This document shows positions 10,771 to 19,454 of a stretch of 64,000 nucleotides of DNA, piece by piece. The notes under the pieces are model-generated. The model was not told the origin of the DNA, searched no databases, and was given only the letters and a program-made list of their open reading frames with translations. Location of the stretch: assembly GCF_004801255.1 (NCBI RefSeq), contig NZ_CP036295.1, positions 495,001-559,000 of the forward strand. The letters are read 5' to 3'. This stretch comes from Desulfovibrio desulfuricans (GTDB lineage: Bacteria > Desulfobacterota > Desulfovibrionia > Desulfovibrionales > Desulfovibrionaceae). Numbering within the stretch: position 1 is the first letter of the stretch; each line of letters begins with the position of its first letter. Made by a program: the position numbers and the translations under genes.

Positions 10771-12030
10771 ATGACGCCTGCAGAAGAAATGTCGCGCCTC
10801 GGAGCGCGGGCTAAGGAAGCCGCCAGGGCCATCGCCAAGGCGCACCCCGATGCCAAAACGCAGGCCCTTTTGGGCCTGGCCAAGCTGCTGCAGGATCGCG
10901 AGCCCGAAATTCTGGCGGCCAATGCAGCGGATCTTGAGGCTGCCCGTGCAGCGGGGCAGGATGCGCCCCGGCTTGACCGACTTACGCTCACCCCTGCCAT
11001 TATGGAAGAAATGCGCGCGGCCTGCCGCCACGTGGCCAACCTGCCCGACCCCGTGGGAGCCACCGAGCGTCAGTGGCAGCGGCCCAACGGCCTGCTGGTG
11101 GGGCGTATGCGCGTGCCGCTTGGCGTAATCGCCATGATCTACGAGGCGCGACCCAACGTAACCATAGACGCCGCCATCCTGTGCATCAAGGCGGGCAATG
11201 CGGTTATTCTGCGCGGGGGCAGCGAGGCCCTGCGCTCAAATATCGCGCTGGCCAAAGCCCTGTGCGACGCCCTGGTCCAGGCCGGGTTGCCGGGCGATGC
11301 CGCGCAGCTTGTCTCCATACCGGGGCACGAAGCCGTCAATGCCCTGTGCAAGCTCGACCGTTATATTGATGTGATTATTCCGCGTGGGGGCGAGGGCCTT
11401 GTGCGGGCGGTGACCGAAGCGGCCACCATGCCGGTGCTCAAGCATTTCAAGGGCGTGTGCCACGCGTATATTGACGCGGGCGCCGACCTCGACGCCGCTG
11501 TGGAGATCGTGTTTAACGGCAAGGTGCAGCGCCCCGGCGTGTGCAATGCGCTGGAATGTCTGCTGGTGCACCGTGATGCGGCTGGAGTCTTTTTGCCCAA
11601 GGTCGGGGCCAGGCTTGGCGCGGCTGGGGTGGAGTTTCGCGCATGCCCGGCGTCCCTGCCCCTGCTGGGGGCGACCGCCGTGGCCCAGCAGCCCGACGAC
11701 CTGGGGCAGGAATTTCACGCGCTGGTTCTTGCCGTGCGCGTGGTGGAAAACATGGATGCGGCGCTGGACCACATCGCCCGTTACGGTTCAAACCATACGG
11801 AAATCATCTGCACCAACAACCACGAGCACGCCATGCGTTTTTTGCGCGAGGCGGACGCCTCCATGGTGGCGGTCAACGCTTCCAGCCGCTTCAACGACGG
11901 CGGGCAGCTTGGTCTGGGCGCGGAGATTGGCATTTCAACCTCAAAGCTGCATGCCTACGGCCCCATGGGCGTGGACGAGCTGACCACCACCAAGTTTGTG
12001 GTGCTGGGGCAGGGGCAGGTGCGCCGTTAA
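10771..12030 (+). CDS. proA: Glutamate-5-semialdehyde dehydrogenase (gamma-glutamyl phosphate reductase)
   Basis: A 419-aa cytoplasmic NADPH-dependent enzyme that reduces L-glutamyl 5-phosphate to the semialdehyde, the second step of proline synthesis. The aldehyde-dehydrogenase fold is visible, with the catalytic cysteine in GVCNALECLLVH (family usual ALETLLVH), IPRGGEGLV, and the C-terminal GPMGVDELTTTKF. ATG 10771 has AAGGAG 6 nt upstream and gives the usual length of 417-420; the open frame extends back to 10621 without support. nadD starts at the very next base, so the two are translationally coupled. No proB is in the window. Confidence 0.97.
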   Translation: MTPAEEMSRLGARAKEAARAIAKAHPDAKTQALLGLAKLLQDREPEILAANAADLEAARAAGQDAPRLDRLTLTPAIMEEMRAACRHVANLPDPVGATERQWQRPNGLLVGRMRVPLGVIAMIYEARPNVTIDAAILCIKAGNAVILRGGSEALRSNIALAKALCDALVQAGLPGDAAQLVSIPGHEAVNALCKLDRYIDVIIPRGGEGLVRAVTEAATMPVLKHFKGVCHAYIDAGADLDAAVEIVFNGKVQRPGVCNALECLLVHRDAAGVFLPKVGARLGAAGVEFRACPASLPLLGATAVAQQPDDLGQEFHALVLAVRVVENMDAALDHIARYGSNHTEIICTNNHEHAMRFLREADASMVAVNASSRFNDGGQLGLGAEIGISTSKLHAYGPMGVDELTTTKFVVLGQGQVRR

Positions 12031-12744
12031 ATGACCGAAACGGCCTCCCATCCGCCGGGCAGAGCCATTTTGGGCGGCAGTTTTAATCCGCCCCATGTAG
12101 GGCACATGCGTCTGGCCATTGAGGTGCGTGAAGCTCTGGGAGGCCTTGTGCAGGGAGTGGATATGGTTCCCTGCGCCGTGCCGCCCCACAAGGCGCAGCA
12201 AGGCATGCTGCCCTTTGAGCTGCGCGCCCGCATGGTGGAAGCCTGCGCGGCAAATCTGCCCTGGCTGCGCTGCAACCGCGTGGAGGCGCTGCGGCAGGGG
12301 CCGTCGTTCACCTGGGATACCCTGTGCGCCTACCGTGAAGCCGAGCCGGGCACGGATTTTTATTTTATTCTGGGCAGCCCGGATTTTGCCACGCTTTCCA
12401 CCTGGCACAGGGGGGTGGAGCTGCCCCGGCTGTGCAATTTTGTCGTTGTGCCCCGTAGGGGGCACACAGCAGAAAATTTTATCGCCGCAGCAAAAACGCT
12501 CTGGCCGCAGGCTCATCCGCGCCCGTCCGTGCTGCCCTCGTGCGCGTGCGTGGCATTGCCGGGGGGAGGGCTGGCGCATTTTCTTTCTTTGCCGTGGCTG
12601 GCGGTGAGCGCCTCGCGGGTGCGGCAGTTGTGGCTGGCGGGTCGCAACGTGGATTTTCTTGTGCCAGACGCGGCCTTGCGTATTTTGCGGGAAAACTCTC
12701 AAACCGTGCGGCAGCACTGGCTGAAGGAGAGTTTGGCATGTTGA
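12031..12744 (+). CDS. nadD: Nicotinate-nucleotide adenylyltransferase
   Basis: A 237-aa enzyme that joins NaMN and ATP to give deamido-NAD in NAD biosynthesis. The nucleotidyltransferase signature GGSFNPPHVGH is at residues 15-25, and the C-terminal VSASRVRQL corresponds to the family ISSTxIR motif. Its ATG abuts the proA stop codon. The downstream TPR gene overlaps its end by 7 nt. proA-nadD adjacency is common in Deltaproteobacteria and other groups, where rsfS often follows; here a TPR gene follows instead. Confidence 0.95.
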   Translation: MTETASHPPGRAILGGSFNPPHVGHMRLAIEVREALGGLVQGVDMVPCAVPPHKAQQGMLPFELRARMVEACAANLPWLRCNRVEALRQGPSFTWDTLCAYREAEPGTDFYFILGSPDFATLSTWHRGVELPRLCNFVVVPRRGHTAENFIAAAKTLWPQAHPRPSVLPSCACVALPGGGLAHFLSLPWLAVSASRVRQLWLAGRNVDFLVPDAALRILRENSQTVRQHWLKESLAC

Positions 12745-13556
12745 CCACTGCTCCAAAAGAAATTCGGGAAAACATCGCCCGTGCCACCGGGTATCTGCGG
12801 CGCGACGAGGTTGAGCGTGCGCTTTTGACCATGAGCGAAGCCGTGCGCCAGCTTGCGGAAATAAAACTGCTGCGCTCGGTCAGGGCGGAGCTTGATATCC
12901 AGATCGGCGACTTTCTGGCGACCGTGGTGCGGCACAGCATGCTGCAGCCTCTGCTTGACCCCTGCCATACGGGCAAGCCTCGCAGCATCACCCTGCAGCC
13001 GGGCAAGGAGGCCGCGCTCTCTACCGTGCTGGATGGGTTGGCGAAAATTTTGCAAACTGCGGCGGAGCAGTCGTTGCAGCAGGAGGCCGAAGTACGGCTG
13101 GCGCGTAAAAAACAGCTCATCAGCAGTGGGCTGGATTTTTTGCGCGAGGGGCAGGTGGCCAAGGGGCGCGCCTTCTTGAAGCGCATGGTGGAAGAATTCA
13201 GCGACGAGGAAGGCATTCGACTGCAGATGGGCCAGATTTTTGCCGCTGCCGGACTGTTTGCCGAGGCCGCCGCCATGTACGAGGAATCCATCAGCCTGCA
13301 GCCGCGCGATTCGGCGGCATACAGCGGGGCCGTGGCGGCCTGGATGGAACTGCGGGAATACGAAAAGGCCGAGAAGGTGTACAAGGCCGTGCTGCGAACC
13401 TTTGGCGGGCACGCCTCCACCTTTGGCAAAATGGCAAAACTGTATCTTGTCTGGCACAAAAAACAGGCAGCGGAAGATGCGGCCCTGCGTGCCCTGCAGA
13501 CAGACCCTGAACAGGCCGACGCGCTTGAGGTGATGGCGGCGCTGGACAAGCATTAG
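12738..13556 (+). CDS. Tetratricopeptide-repeat protein of unknown function
   Basis: A 272-aa soluble protein. The N-terminal half is charged and helical with no named domain; the C-terminal half (about 150-270) is TPR-like (GLFAEAAAMYEESISLQP, EYEKAEKVYKAVLRTF, AEDAALRALQTDPEQA). ATG 12738 overlaps the nadD end by 7 nt and has AAGGAGAG 7-8 nt upstream inside nadD, so translational coupling is likely. It is the last gene of the proA-nadD operon. TPRs suggest a scaffold role; the partner is unknown. Confidence 0.85.
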   Translation: MLTTAPKEIRENIARATGYLRRDEVERALLTMSEAVRQLAEIKLLRSVRAELDIQIGDFLATVVRHSMLQPLLDPCHTGKPRSITLQPGKEAALSTVLDGLAKILQTAAEQSLQQEAEVRLARKKQLISSGLDFLREGQVAKGRAFLKRMVEEFSDEEGIRLQMGQIFAAAGLFAEAAAMYEESISLQPRDSAAYSGAVAAWMELREYEKAEKVYKAVLRTFGGHASTFGKMAKLYLVWHKKQAAEDAALRALQTDPEQADALEVMAALDKH

Positions 13557-13962
13557 CCACCGTGGCGCGCCGTAACGGCGAGCGCTTGCGCTGATGCCGG
13601 GCCGGATGCGGTGGGCGATGCTGCAGAAACAGCGGCCGGAGCCGGGCTAAATATGACACGCTGACTTTTCCCGCGCAATTTGGGGCAAAGCCGGGGAAGC
13701 CCCAACCAAGACTGCCGCAGGCTCTGCTGCGGACGTTGATGTGAAATGTCGGGATGAACCGAGGCCAAGCCTGCAGAGAACTTTTTTTATGCGGGGCTGA
13801 CGTGCGCTGGGTATGGAGCGAAAACGGCCAACGGTTACCCCTCTGGTTCAAATAAAGGCCGCATGCGGCATCTTTGCGACAGAAGCATTGCCTTTCATAC
13901 AAAGATAAGCTATATACCGCCTTCGGCTGCAAGCGGGGTGCCCAACGCCCTTTGTGGCCTGC
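13557..13962. other. Intergenic region before tRNA-Ser
   Basis: About 400 nt with no supported gene. GGGGC...GCCCC (about 13681-13703) and CCGCAG...CTGCGG (about 13714-13731) can form hairpins after the TPR gene. The region ends with the predicted tRNA promoter at 13888-13916. Confidence 0.5.
13888..13916 (+). promoter_or_regulatory. Predicted sigma-70 promoter for tRNA-Ser
   Basis: TTGCCT (13888-13893) and TATATA (13911-13916) are separated by 17 bp, and the tRNA begins 46 nt after the -10 box. No other gene lies downstream that it could serve. Confidence 0.5.
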
Positions 13963-14056
13963 GGAGAGGTAGCGAAGCGGCCGTAACGCGCTCGACTCGA
14001 AATCGAGTTAGGGGTTAATAGCTCCTACGTGGGTTCGAATCCCACCCTCTCCGCCA
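13963..14056 (+). tRNA. tRNA-Ser(CGA), CCA encoded
   Basis: Acceptor arms GGAGAGG (13963-13969) and CCTCTCC (14046-14052) pair, followed by G and an encoded CCA. The anticodon arm is CTCGA-CTCGAAA-TCGAG, with loop anticodon CGA reading UCG. A long variable arm (class II) and the T-arm GTGGGTTCGAATCCCAC confirm serine. Its 3' end is duplicated in diverged form at 19455, which points to use as an integration site. Confidence 0.96.
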
Positions 14057-14195
14057 TTAATACGTAATAAAAACGGCGTGTTGCTTTAGATAGCAACGCG
14101 CCGTTTTCGCGTTCAAAAAGGGTATGTTTTTAGCGAGTGTGCGAACAAAATACATACCTTCTACATACTTTGATTCGATCTGCGGGGAAAATTTG
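14035..14195. repeat. att-like direct repeat, copy 1 (tRNA-Ser 3' end plus flank)
   Basis: It starts in the T-arm of tRNA-Ser (TCGAATCCCACCCTCT) and runs through the terminator and about 90 nt beyond. It matches 19455-19615 at a constant offset of 5420 bp with scattered substitutions. This is the arrangement left by site-specific integration at a tRNA 3' end, although the copies are too diverged to be a recent att pair. Confidence 0.75.
14069..14106 (+). terminator. Terminator after tRNA-Ser
   Basis: AAAACGGCG-TGTTGCT pairs with AGCAACG-CGCCGTTTT directly after the tRNA. The same hairpin, with compensated changes, occurs in the duplicate at about 19489-19527. Confidence 0.8.
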
Positions 14196-14655
14196 AGTGA
14201 ATCTGACCTTACCCGAACAAGGCATCCAGGAGGAAGCGGCTCTTAGACTTGGCGGTGAACTTTCTTCTCGGTTTAAACATAAAAGCCTTCTTTGGCTTCT
14301 TACGTCCACCTTATGGTCCAGTTTCCCGACCCCACTTCTGCTGGCAATGCTGCGCGTTGCCACAAATGCGAGTATGTGTGGGATGTCTTCAATCTGCTAG
14401 ATATGTGTGGGATAGAGTCGTCTTAGCCATCTGTAGCTCCGACATTGGTGTATTTCCTTGAGCAGCGAAGGGCTGGCCTCGGCGATGATTCTGAGCTAGA
14501 TGGGTTGTTTTTAGAGCTGTACGATTTCCTGTTGACTATGTTGGACGAAGATGCCGTGCTGGTGTGAGAGACCGGTGGGTATGATTAAGAAGTCCTACCA
14601 AGCTATGCTTTTGATCTAAGACTTGATATTAAAATCAGCAAGCAAGCATGCCAGT
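14196..14655. other. Decayed region with a possible gene fragment
   Basis: About 460 nt without an intact gene. On the plus strand 14430-14567 reads as a 45-codon open segment ending LFLELYDFLLTMLDEDAVLV, with normal coding character but no start or ribosome-binding site. It looks like the C-terminal remnant of a lost protein that I cannot name. The remainder shows stops in all frames. Confidence 0.4.
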
Positions 14656-16653
14656 ATGAAGTACTCAATACACAACATCACCGAAAAAAGGGACTTGCTC
14701 CCCGACGTGATCTCTCTTGGCGACAGTCAGAAGAAAACCCTCGGCTTTCTACCTGAAAACGCCTTTGAGGACTACGCAGCAAGAGGCAACATTATTGTTG
14801 CTGTTTCCGAGTCCAATGAAGTTCTCGGTTATGTTCTCTTTGCTCAGAAGCAAAACCTCGTGTGTAGGCTGGCACATGTTTGTGTGCGGCCGGATGCCCG
14901 AAGACAGGGCATTGCTGAAGAACTCATTTCTCATCTGAAACAACACACATCCCATATGAACCGTATAACTGTCCGATGTAGACGAGACTACGGTATAGAC
15001 GTTTTTTGGGAAAAAAATGGGTTTATTGCCCGTGCAGAAACCGCCGGACGAGGGAGCAAGGAGACAACTCTGACGATTTGGGAACTTGCCCTGCAACCAA
15101 CGCTTCTCTCTTTGATGCCGGACTCAGTCAAAATTTTCGTTGTATTAGACCTTAACGTTCTCATCGCTGCGAAATTAGAAAACGACATCGTATCCGAATC
15201 GCTGTTGACATTTACATATTCTGATGAAATTGATTACCGCATCTCTCGTTACTCTTTCAATGAGGTGAATAGGAGTTCAGACAAAATAAAAAGGCAACAT
15301 ACAAGGGATTTATTAAATTCATTTAGCGTAGTTGATAAATGTCAAAATCATGAACTTACAGAAAGTGTAGTAGCAATTGTCGGCGAAAAACATCGATATG
15401 ACGCAAACCAAATAGCCTCTGCAATTTACAATAGAGCATACAGTTTTATAACAAATGATACGAAGATAATCAGTCATTCAGATGAAATTGCAAGAAAATT
15501 TGGTATACATTTGTACACCCCTACGGAGTTTGTGGTTAATTACTGCAATGATCAAGGGAAAGACCTTTACTACCCTGCCTACCTACCTCAGTCTGAAATT
15601 CAATTCCGCCCGATCGGAGAGTATCGTCATTCTAATTTGTTCAGAAAATACAAGGCAAGCGGGGAGAGAAAACACGAGTTCAAAGCCAAAACGACTATCA
15701 ATCCCGCGCTAATATCCGAGTACTCATTGCTACGCATCTGCATTGACGGGGATGAAGTAGGCATTCTCATCAGCTCTATGAAAGGACAACAACTCGTTAT
15801 CCAATTCCTTCGGCTAAAGCAATTTGCAAATCACCTCCACACCATAAGTATTCATATCATAGAAAAAATTTTGCTAAATGCCGTTGAAATGGGAGCCACC
15901 GAGATAGTGGTGACCGATAACGATTGCGGAGAACTTGTTGTCTCGGCTTTACTCAAGGCGGCGTTTCAGCAGACAAACAAAGGGCTTGTAAAGCCCGTTG
16001 AGAAGGGGCTTATCACTCCGCAACAAGCTTTCAATCGACTAGGCATCAACGCCGTAGACGATGAGATGCTTTCTGCTCAGTCTTTGTTCGCAGTGGAGCG
16101 CATTCTTTGGCCAGCCAAAATTCAGGGGCTGGACATTCCAACTTACATCGTGCCGATACAGCCCCAATGGGCAAAGCAATTGATTACAGCAAAAGACTTT
16201 CAAGGTTTATTGTTCGGAACCCCAGAGCACATTCTGCAAACGCGTCGTGTATACTATCGGCACAGTAAAGGAACGATGATCAATCAACCCGCCAGGATTG
16301 TGTGGTATGTCAGTCAAAATAAGCATCCTGGGCCGAATAAATGTGCTGTTGGAATTTCACTGATTGACGAAGTTGATATTGCTCCAGTAAAGAACCTTTT
16401 TCCCAGATATGAACGATTCGGGGTCTATTCTTGGAAGAATATCCTTGAGACTGCGGGGGGTGATCCGCACAAGGAGATGATGGCAATCTCCTTCTCAAAA
16501 ACTGAGGTGTTCAAGACGCCTGTTCCCCTCAAGAAACTCGCGGAAATTATTGCGGAGAGCGAAGTTAGAAAACTTTTGACGGTTTCACCATACCGTATTG
16601 AATCAAAAACTTTTGAAATGATATACCAGTTAGGATTCCGCGATGTCCGATAG
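14656..16653 (+). CDS. GNAT-PIN-PUA-like multidomain protein
   Basis: A 665-aa protein. Residues about 1-145 form a GNAT acetyltransferase (motif A VRPDARRQGIAEEL at 78-90, C-terminal FWEKNGF). Residues 158-290 form a PIN-like nuclease domain with the expected acidic set in place: D165 (VLDLNVLI), E203 (FNEV), D249 (YDANQIASAI) and D268 (ITNDTK). About 355-460 looks like a second, weaker acetyltransferase-like half (EMGATEIVVTDNDCGELVV). About 500-625 resembles a PUA/ASCH-type RNA-binding fold (RIVWYVSQ, FGVYSWKNI). ATG 14656 is preferred to an in-frame TTG at 14623; neither has a strong ribosome-binding site. Its end overlaps the ASCH gene by 11 nt. GC is clearly lower than in the core genes, which suggests transfer. 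Its substrate and biological role are not known to me. Confidence 0.8.
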   Translation: MKYSIHNITEKRDLLPDVISLGDSQKKTLGFLPENAFEDYAARGNIIVAVSESNEVLGYVLFAQKQNLVCRLAHVCVRPDARRQGIAEELISHLKQHTSHMNRITVRCRRDYGIDVFWEKNGFIARAETAGRGSKETTLTIWELALQPTLLSLMPDSVKIFVVLDLNVLIAAKLENDIVSESLLTFTYSDEIDYRISRYSFNEVNRSSDKIKRQHTRDLLNSFSVVDKCQNHELTESVVAIVGEKHRYDANQIASAIYNRAYSFITNDTKIISHSDEIARKFGIHLYTPTEFVVNYCNDQGKDLYYPAYLPQSEIQFRPIGEYRHSNLFRKYKASGERKHEFKAKTTINPALISEYSLLRICIDGDEVGILISSMKGQQLVIQFLRLKQFANHLHTISIHIIEKILLNAVEMGATEIVVTDNDCGELVVSALLKAAFQQTNKGLVKPVEKGLITPQQAFNRLGINAVDDEMLSAQSLFAVERILWPAKIQGLDIPTYIVPIQPQWAKQLITAKDFQGLLFGTPEHILQTRRVYYRHSKGTMINQPARIVWYVSQNKHPGPNKCAVGISLIDEVDIAPVKNLFPRYERFGVYSWKNILETAGGDPHKEMMAISFSKTEVFKTPVPLKKLAEIIAESEVRKLLTVSPYRIESKTFEMIYQLGFRDVR

Positions 16654-17059
16654 ACAAAGCATCCTGATCTCGATCAGGCAAAAATATGTGGAAAGCATCA
16701 TAAACGGGAAAAAGAGGGCTGAGATAAGACGAATGTTTCCAGATGGGGTCTCCAGAGTATACGTATATGTACCGACTCCGAAGCGACATGTAATTGGCTT
16801 TTTTGAGGTGAAAGAGGTTCATAGGTTGCCCGTTGCTCAGCTATGGAAACAGGTTGGGCGGATTTCTGCGCTATCCCAAGATTATTTTTTTGCTTATCTT
16901 TCCGGTAAAGAAGTGGGAACGTCTATATATTTTGATGAATTTACCGTCCTGCCCCACTCAACGCCTCTTGCAGAACTCAGGCAACGCTTTCCCAAATTTC
17001 ATCCCCCTCAATCATTTATGTATGTCTCAGAAGATATGGAGAAGTTGTTGTTGAGATAG
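16643..17059 (+). CDS. ASCH-domain protein
   Basis: A 138-aa protein with the ASCH/PUA-like opening ILISIRQKYVESIINGKKRAEIRR region, given here only by its key features: an SIRxKYxxxIxxGxKxxExRR pattern at residues 7-28, then a beta-rich VYVYVP...VIGFFEV stretch. ASCH domains resemble PUA and are predicted RNA binders, often beside acetyltransferases or other RNA-modifying enzymes. The gene overlaps the end of the GNAT-PIN gene by 11 nt and shares its low GC, so the two surely form one transcription unit. It could act as RNA-recognition partner or as regulator of the PIN/GNAT protein (inference). Confidence 0.8.
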   Translation: MSDRQSILISIRQKYVESIINGKKRAEIRRMFPDGVSRVYVYVPTPKRHVIGFFEVKEVHRLPVAQLWKQVGRISALSQDYFFAYLSGKEVGTSIYFDEFTVLPHSTPLAELRQRFPKFHPPQSFMYVSEDMEKLLLR

Positions 17060-17084
17060 CGACCACGATTACTTGAGCAAAGAT

Positions 17085-17530
17085 GACAACGACCACAACA
17101 AGATTAACCTCGCTCAAGCTAGGACACTTGCAGTGGATATATCGTTGCTTGGAGTTCGGGGGGGCGTGTGCTTGAAAAGCTACCCGTTAAGCAAGATTGC
17201 TGCAGCGTAGGAAGATTGATAACGGTCCACAATTTTGTGGTAACACCTTGGATGCATAGGCTTTTGAGCACGGTGTGCAGATTGAGTTTACTCGCCCTTG
17301 AGGCCCACGGATAATGGGCACATTGAAAGCTTTAACGGAAAATTCCGGGATGAGTGTTTAAATTAGAATGTATTTCTGTCCCTGCACGATGCACGAAGAA
17401 CGGTTGAAGCATAGCGACAGGATTACAACCAGCAGCGACCATACAGCTCATAGGGCTAGCTGACACCGGAAGAATTTCGCGAAAAAATATAACCTGCAAC
17501 CCATTGGAAACCACTAACTTACAGGTGGTA
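17085..17530 (+). pseudogene. IS3-family transposase (OrfB) relic
   Basis: Translation in shifting frames gives IS3-type OrfB pieces: VDISLLGVRG, NGPQFCGNTLDA, then RPTDNGHIESFNGKFRDECLN with the DDE glutamate (17304-17366), LSLHDARRTVEA, QDYNQQRPYSS and LTPEEFREK. Several stops and at least one frameshift interrupt them. Only the C-terminal part of the integrase core is left and no OrfA is visible. A homologous relic lies at 25060-25535 in the opposite orientation. Confidence 0.85.
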
Positions 17531-17550
17531 TGCGCAGTGGGGTAAAGTCA

Positions 17551-17582
17551 AAAACCGGCGTGGATATTTCGCGCCGGTTTTT
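17551..17582 (-). terminator. Terminator of the iron alcohol dehydrogenase gene
   Basis: AAAACCGGCG (17551-17560) pairs with CGCCGGTTTT (17573-17582). On the minus strand it is followed by a TTTTGAC tract and lies 84 nt beyond the stop of the dehydrogenase gene. Confidence 0.7.
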
Positions 17583-17665
17583 ACACTGCATCTTTCGGGT
17601 AGCGCCGTGTTGCCCGTTGCGCTGCGCAACGGCCAAAGTCGGCAATACCGGTATTCAGCCCGTTA

Positions 17666-18865
17666 TTACATGGCCGCCTTGTACACGGCAGCCACGTCCG
17701 CATCGGTCATGGTACGGGGGTTGGTAAAGCAGCAGACATCCTTTTGGGCATTGGCGGTCATAGTGGGGATGTCGGCTTCGCGCACGTCCTTACCGTACTT
17801 TTTGCCCAGGGCAACCAGGCCCTCGGGAATGCCCACGTCCCTGGACAGAATGTTGATGGCGGTAATGGCCTTGCGCGAGGCTTCATCGGCGCTGATGCCC
17901 TGCGTCAGCTCGCCCAGTAGCTGAGCAACGCGGCCAAAACGGCGTCGGCTGGAAATGCGATTGTATTCGCACACATGCGGCAGCAGAATGGCGTTGCATT
18001 CGCCGTGGGGCAGGTCATAAAAACCCCCAAGCTGGTGCGCCATGGCATGCACATACCCCAGGCTTGCGTTGTTGAAGGCCATGCCGGCCAGATACTGCGC
18101 GTAACACATGCCCTCGCGGGCTTCTTTGTCCCGGCCGTTGGCCACTGCACGACGCAGATAACGGTTGACGTATTCCATGGATTTTTCAGCGCAGGCGTCG
18201 GTCATGGGGGTCGCCGCAATGGAAACATAGGCCTCCACGGCATGGGTCAGCGCGTCCATGCCCGTAGCGGCGGTCAGTGCCGGGGGCATGCCCATCATCA
18301 GCAACGGGTCGTCAATGGCCACGCTGGGGGTACAGCGCCAGTCGCCAATTGCCATTTTGACTCTGCGGGAAGTGTCGGTGATGACGCAAAAACGGGTCAT
18401 TTCCGAAGCCGTGCCCGCCGTGGTGTTGACAGCTACATACGGCGGGAAGGGATTTTTGGACTTGTCCACGCCTTCATAATCATGAATTTTGCCGCCGTTG
18501 CTTGCAAGAAAACCCACGCCTTTGCCGCAGTCGTGCGAACTGCCGCCGCCAAGCGTAATGATGCTGTCGCATTTTTCTTTTTTATATACGCCAAAGGCCT
18601 CAACAACATTGTTGTCGGTGGGGTTGGGAACAGTCTTGTCATATATGGCGTACTTCATTTTTGCAGCATCAAGGATGTCGGTGATCTGCCTGAGTATACC
18701 GGCGTTGACAATGCCTGGGTCGGTAACAAGCAAGGGCTTGACGCCGCCAATGTTTTTCAGACGATCAGGAATTTCTTTGGAACACCCCTCGCCGACGAGA
18801 GTGACGTTGGGAATAAAAAACGAGGTGATCTGTCCCATATGCATCCTCTTAAGCTCCGTACTCAT
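17666..18865 (-). CDS. Iron-containing alcohol dehydrogenase (group III)
   Basis: A 399-aa cytoplasmic NAD(P)-linked alcohol dehydrogenase. It has the nucleotide-binding GGGSSHDCGKG near 107-117, TTAGTASEMTRF, and iron-ligand regions DALTHAVEAY and HAMAHQLGGFYDLPHG, whose Asp and His residues hold Fe(II). Length and motifs fit the group III enzymes that oxidise ethanol or other primary alcohols in Desulfovibrio. AAGGAG lies 6 nt before ATG 18865. The base composition is like the core genes and unlike the neighbours, so it is probably resident DNA caught between accessory pieces. An inverted repeat, TGTTCTGTGAACA, lies 63 nt upstream. Confidence 0.95.
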   Translation of the reverse strand: MSTELKRMHMGQITSFFIPNVTLVGEGCSKEIPDRLKNIGGVKPLLVTDPGIVNAGILRQITDILDAAKMKYAIYDKTVPNPTDNNVVEAFGVYKKEKCDSIITLGGGSSHDCGKGVGFLASNGGKIHDYEGVDKSKNPFPPYVAVNTTAGTASEMTRFCVITDTSRRVKMAIGDWRCTPSVAIDDPLLMMGMPPALTAATGMDALTHAVEAYVSIAATPMTDACAEKSMEYVNRYLRRAVANGRDKEAREGMCYAQYLAGMAFNNASLGYVHAMAHQLGGFYDLPHGECNAILLPHVCEYNRISSRRRFGRVAQLLGELTQGISADEASRKAITAINILSRDVGIPEGLVALGKKYGKDVREADIPTMTANAQKDVCCFTNPRTMTDADVAAVYKAAM

Positions 18866-19454
18866 TCGTGACTCCTTTTGTTATACATGACTACTATAGT
18901 GTAAATTGTCATGCATGGGTTAAGGTATGTTCTGTGAACAAATGTATACTACGTCGATTGACATATCAAGAAAATAGCAACAATTACTCAATTCGTTATT
19001 CTTATTTTTTTACATAAGGTGTTATTTCCTGTTCATTTTTAAATTTACGCCTGTTTTATTGAATTTTAGATGATATTTTGATTGATTGAACAACAAATTT
19101 TTTTGCAACTATGATGTGATATATTGCACAAACATTCCTTTTTCCTGAGAGCGCGGCACGCAACAATCACAGGGCAGGGAAATGAGCCGGAAAAGAGGAT
19201 GTTGCATCGGGCCCAGGCGAATGAAATTGGCCCGCGCATTGCCCGCTAGCGATGCGTGAACACAGGCGATTTGCGCAATCTGCATGCATCCAAGGCAACG
19301 GCAAACAGTCTCACGATTTGCCGGATTTTGCCTCTGAGATTTTTGAGCGAGTTGCATACTTGTTTTTTATTGGTATACCTAGCTTTGGAGCCAATCCTGA
19401 ACGGCTTGGCTAGGCAAGACCCTTATCAATTAAAGCAGTGAATTGTGTTAAAGC
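18866..19454. other. Long AT-rich leader or intergenic region
   Basis: About 590 nt. The first 250 nt upstream of the dehydrogenase are strongly AT-rich and should hold its promoter. From 19140 to 19440 GC rises and the minus strand has an 82-codon open frame (19109-19357), but its composition (MQLAQKSQRQ, cysteine-rich, no ribosome-binding site) does not look like a gene. Nothing else is recognised. Confidence 0.45.
18928..18940. promoter_or_regulatory. Possible operator: TGTTC-TGT-GAACA
   Basis: A perfect 5+5 inverted repeat with a 3-nt centre in the AT-rich promoter zone 63 nt upstream of the dehydrogenase start. A single occurrence was noticed, so the assignment is weak. Confidence 0.35.
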
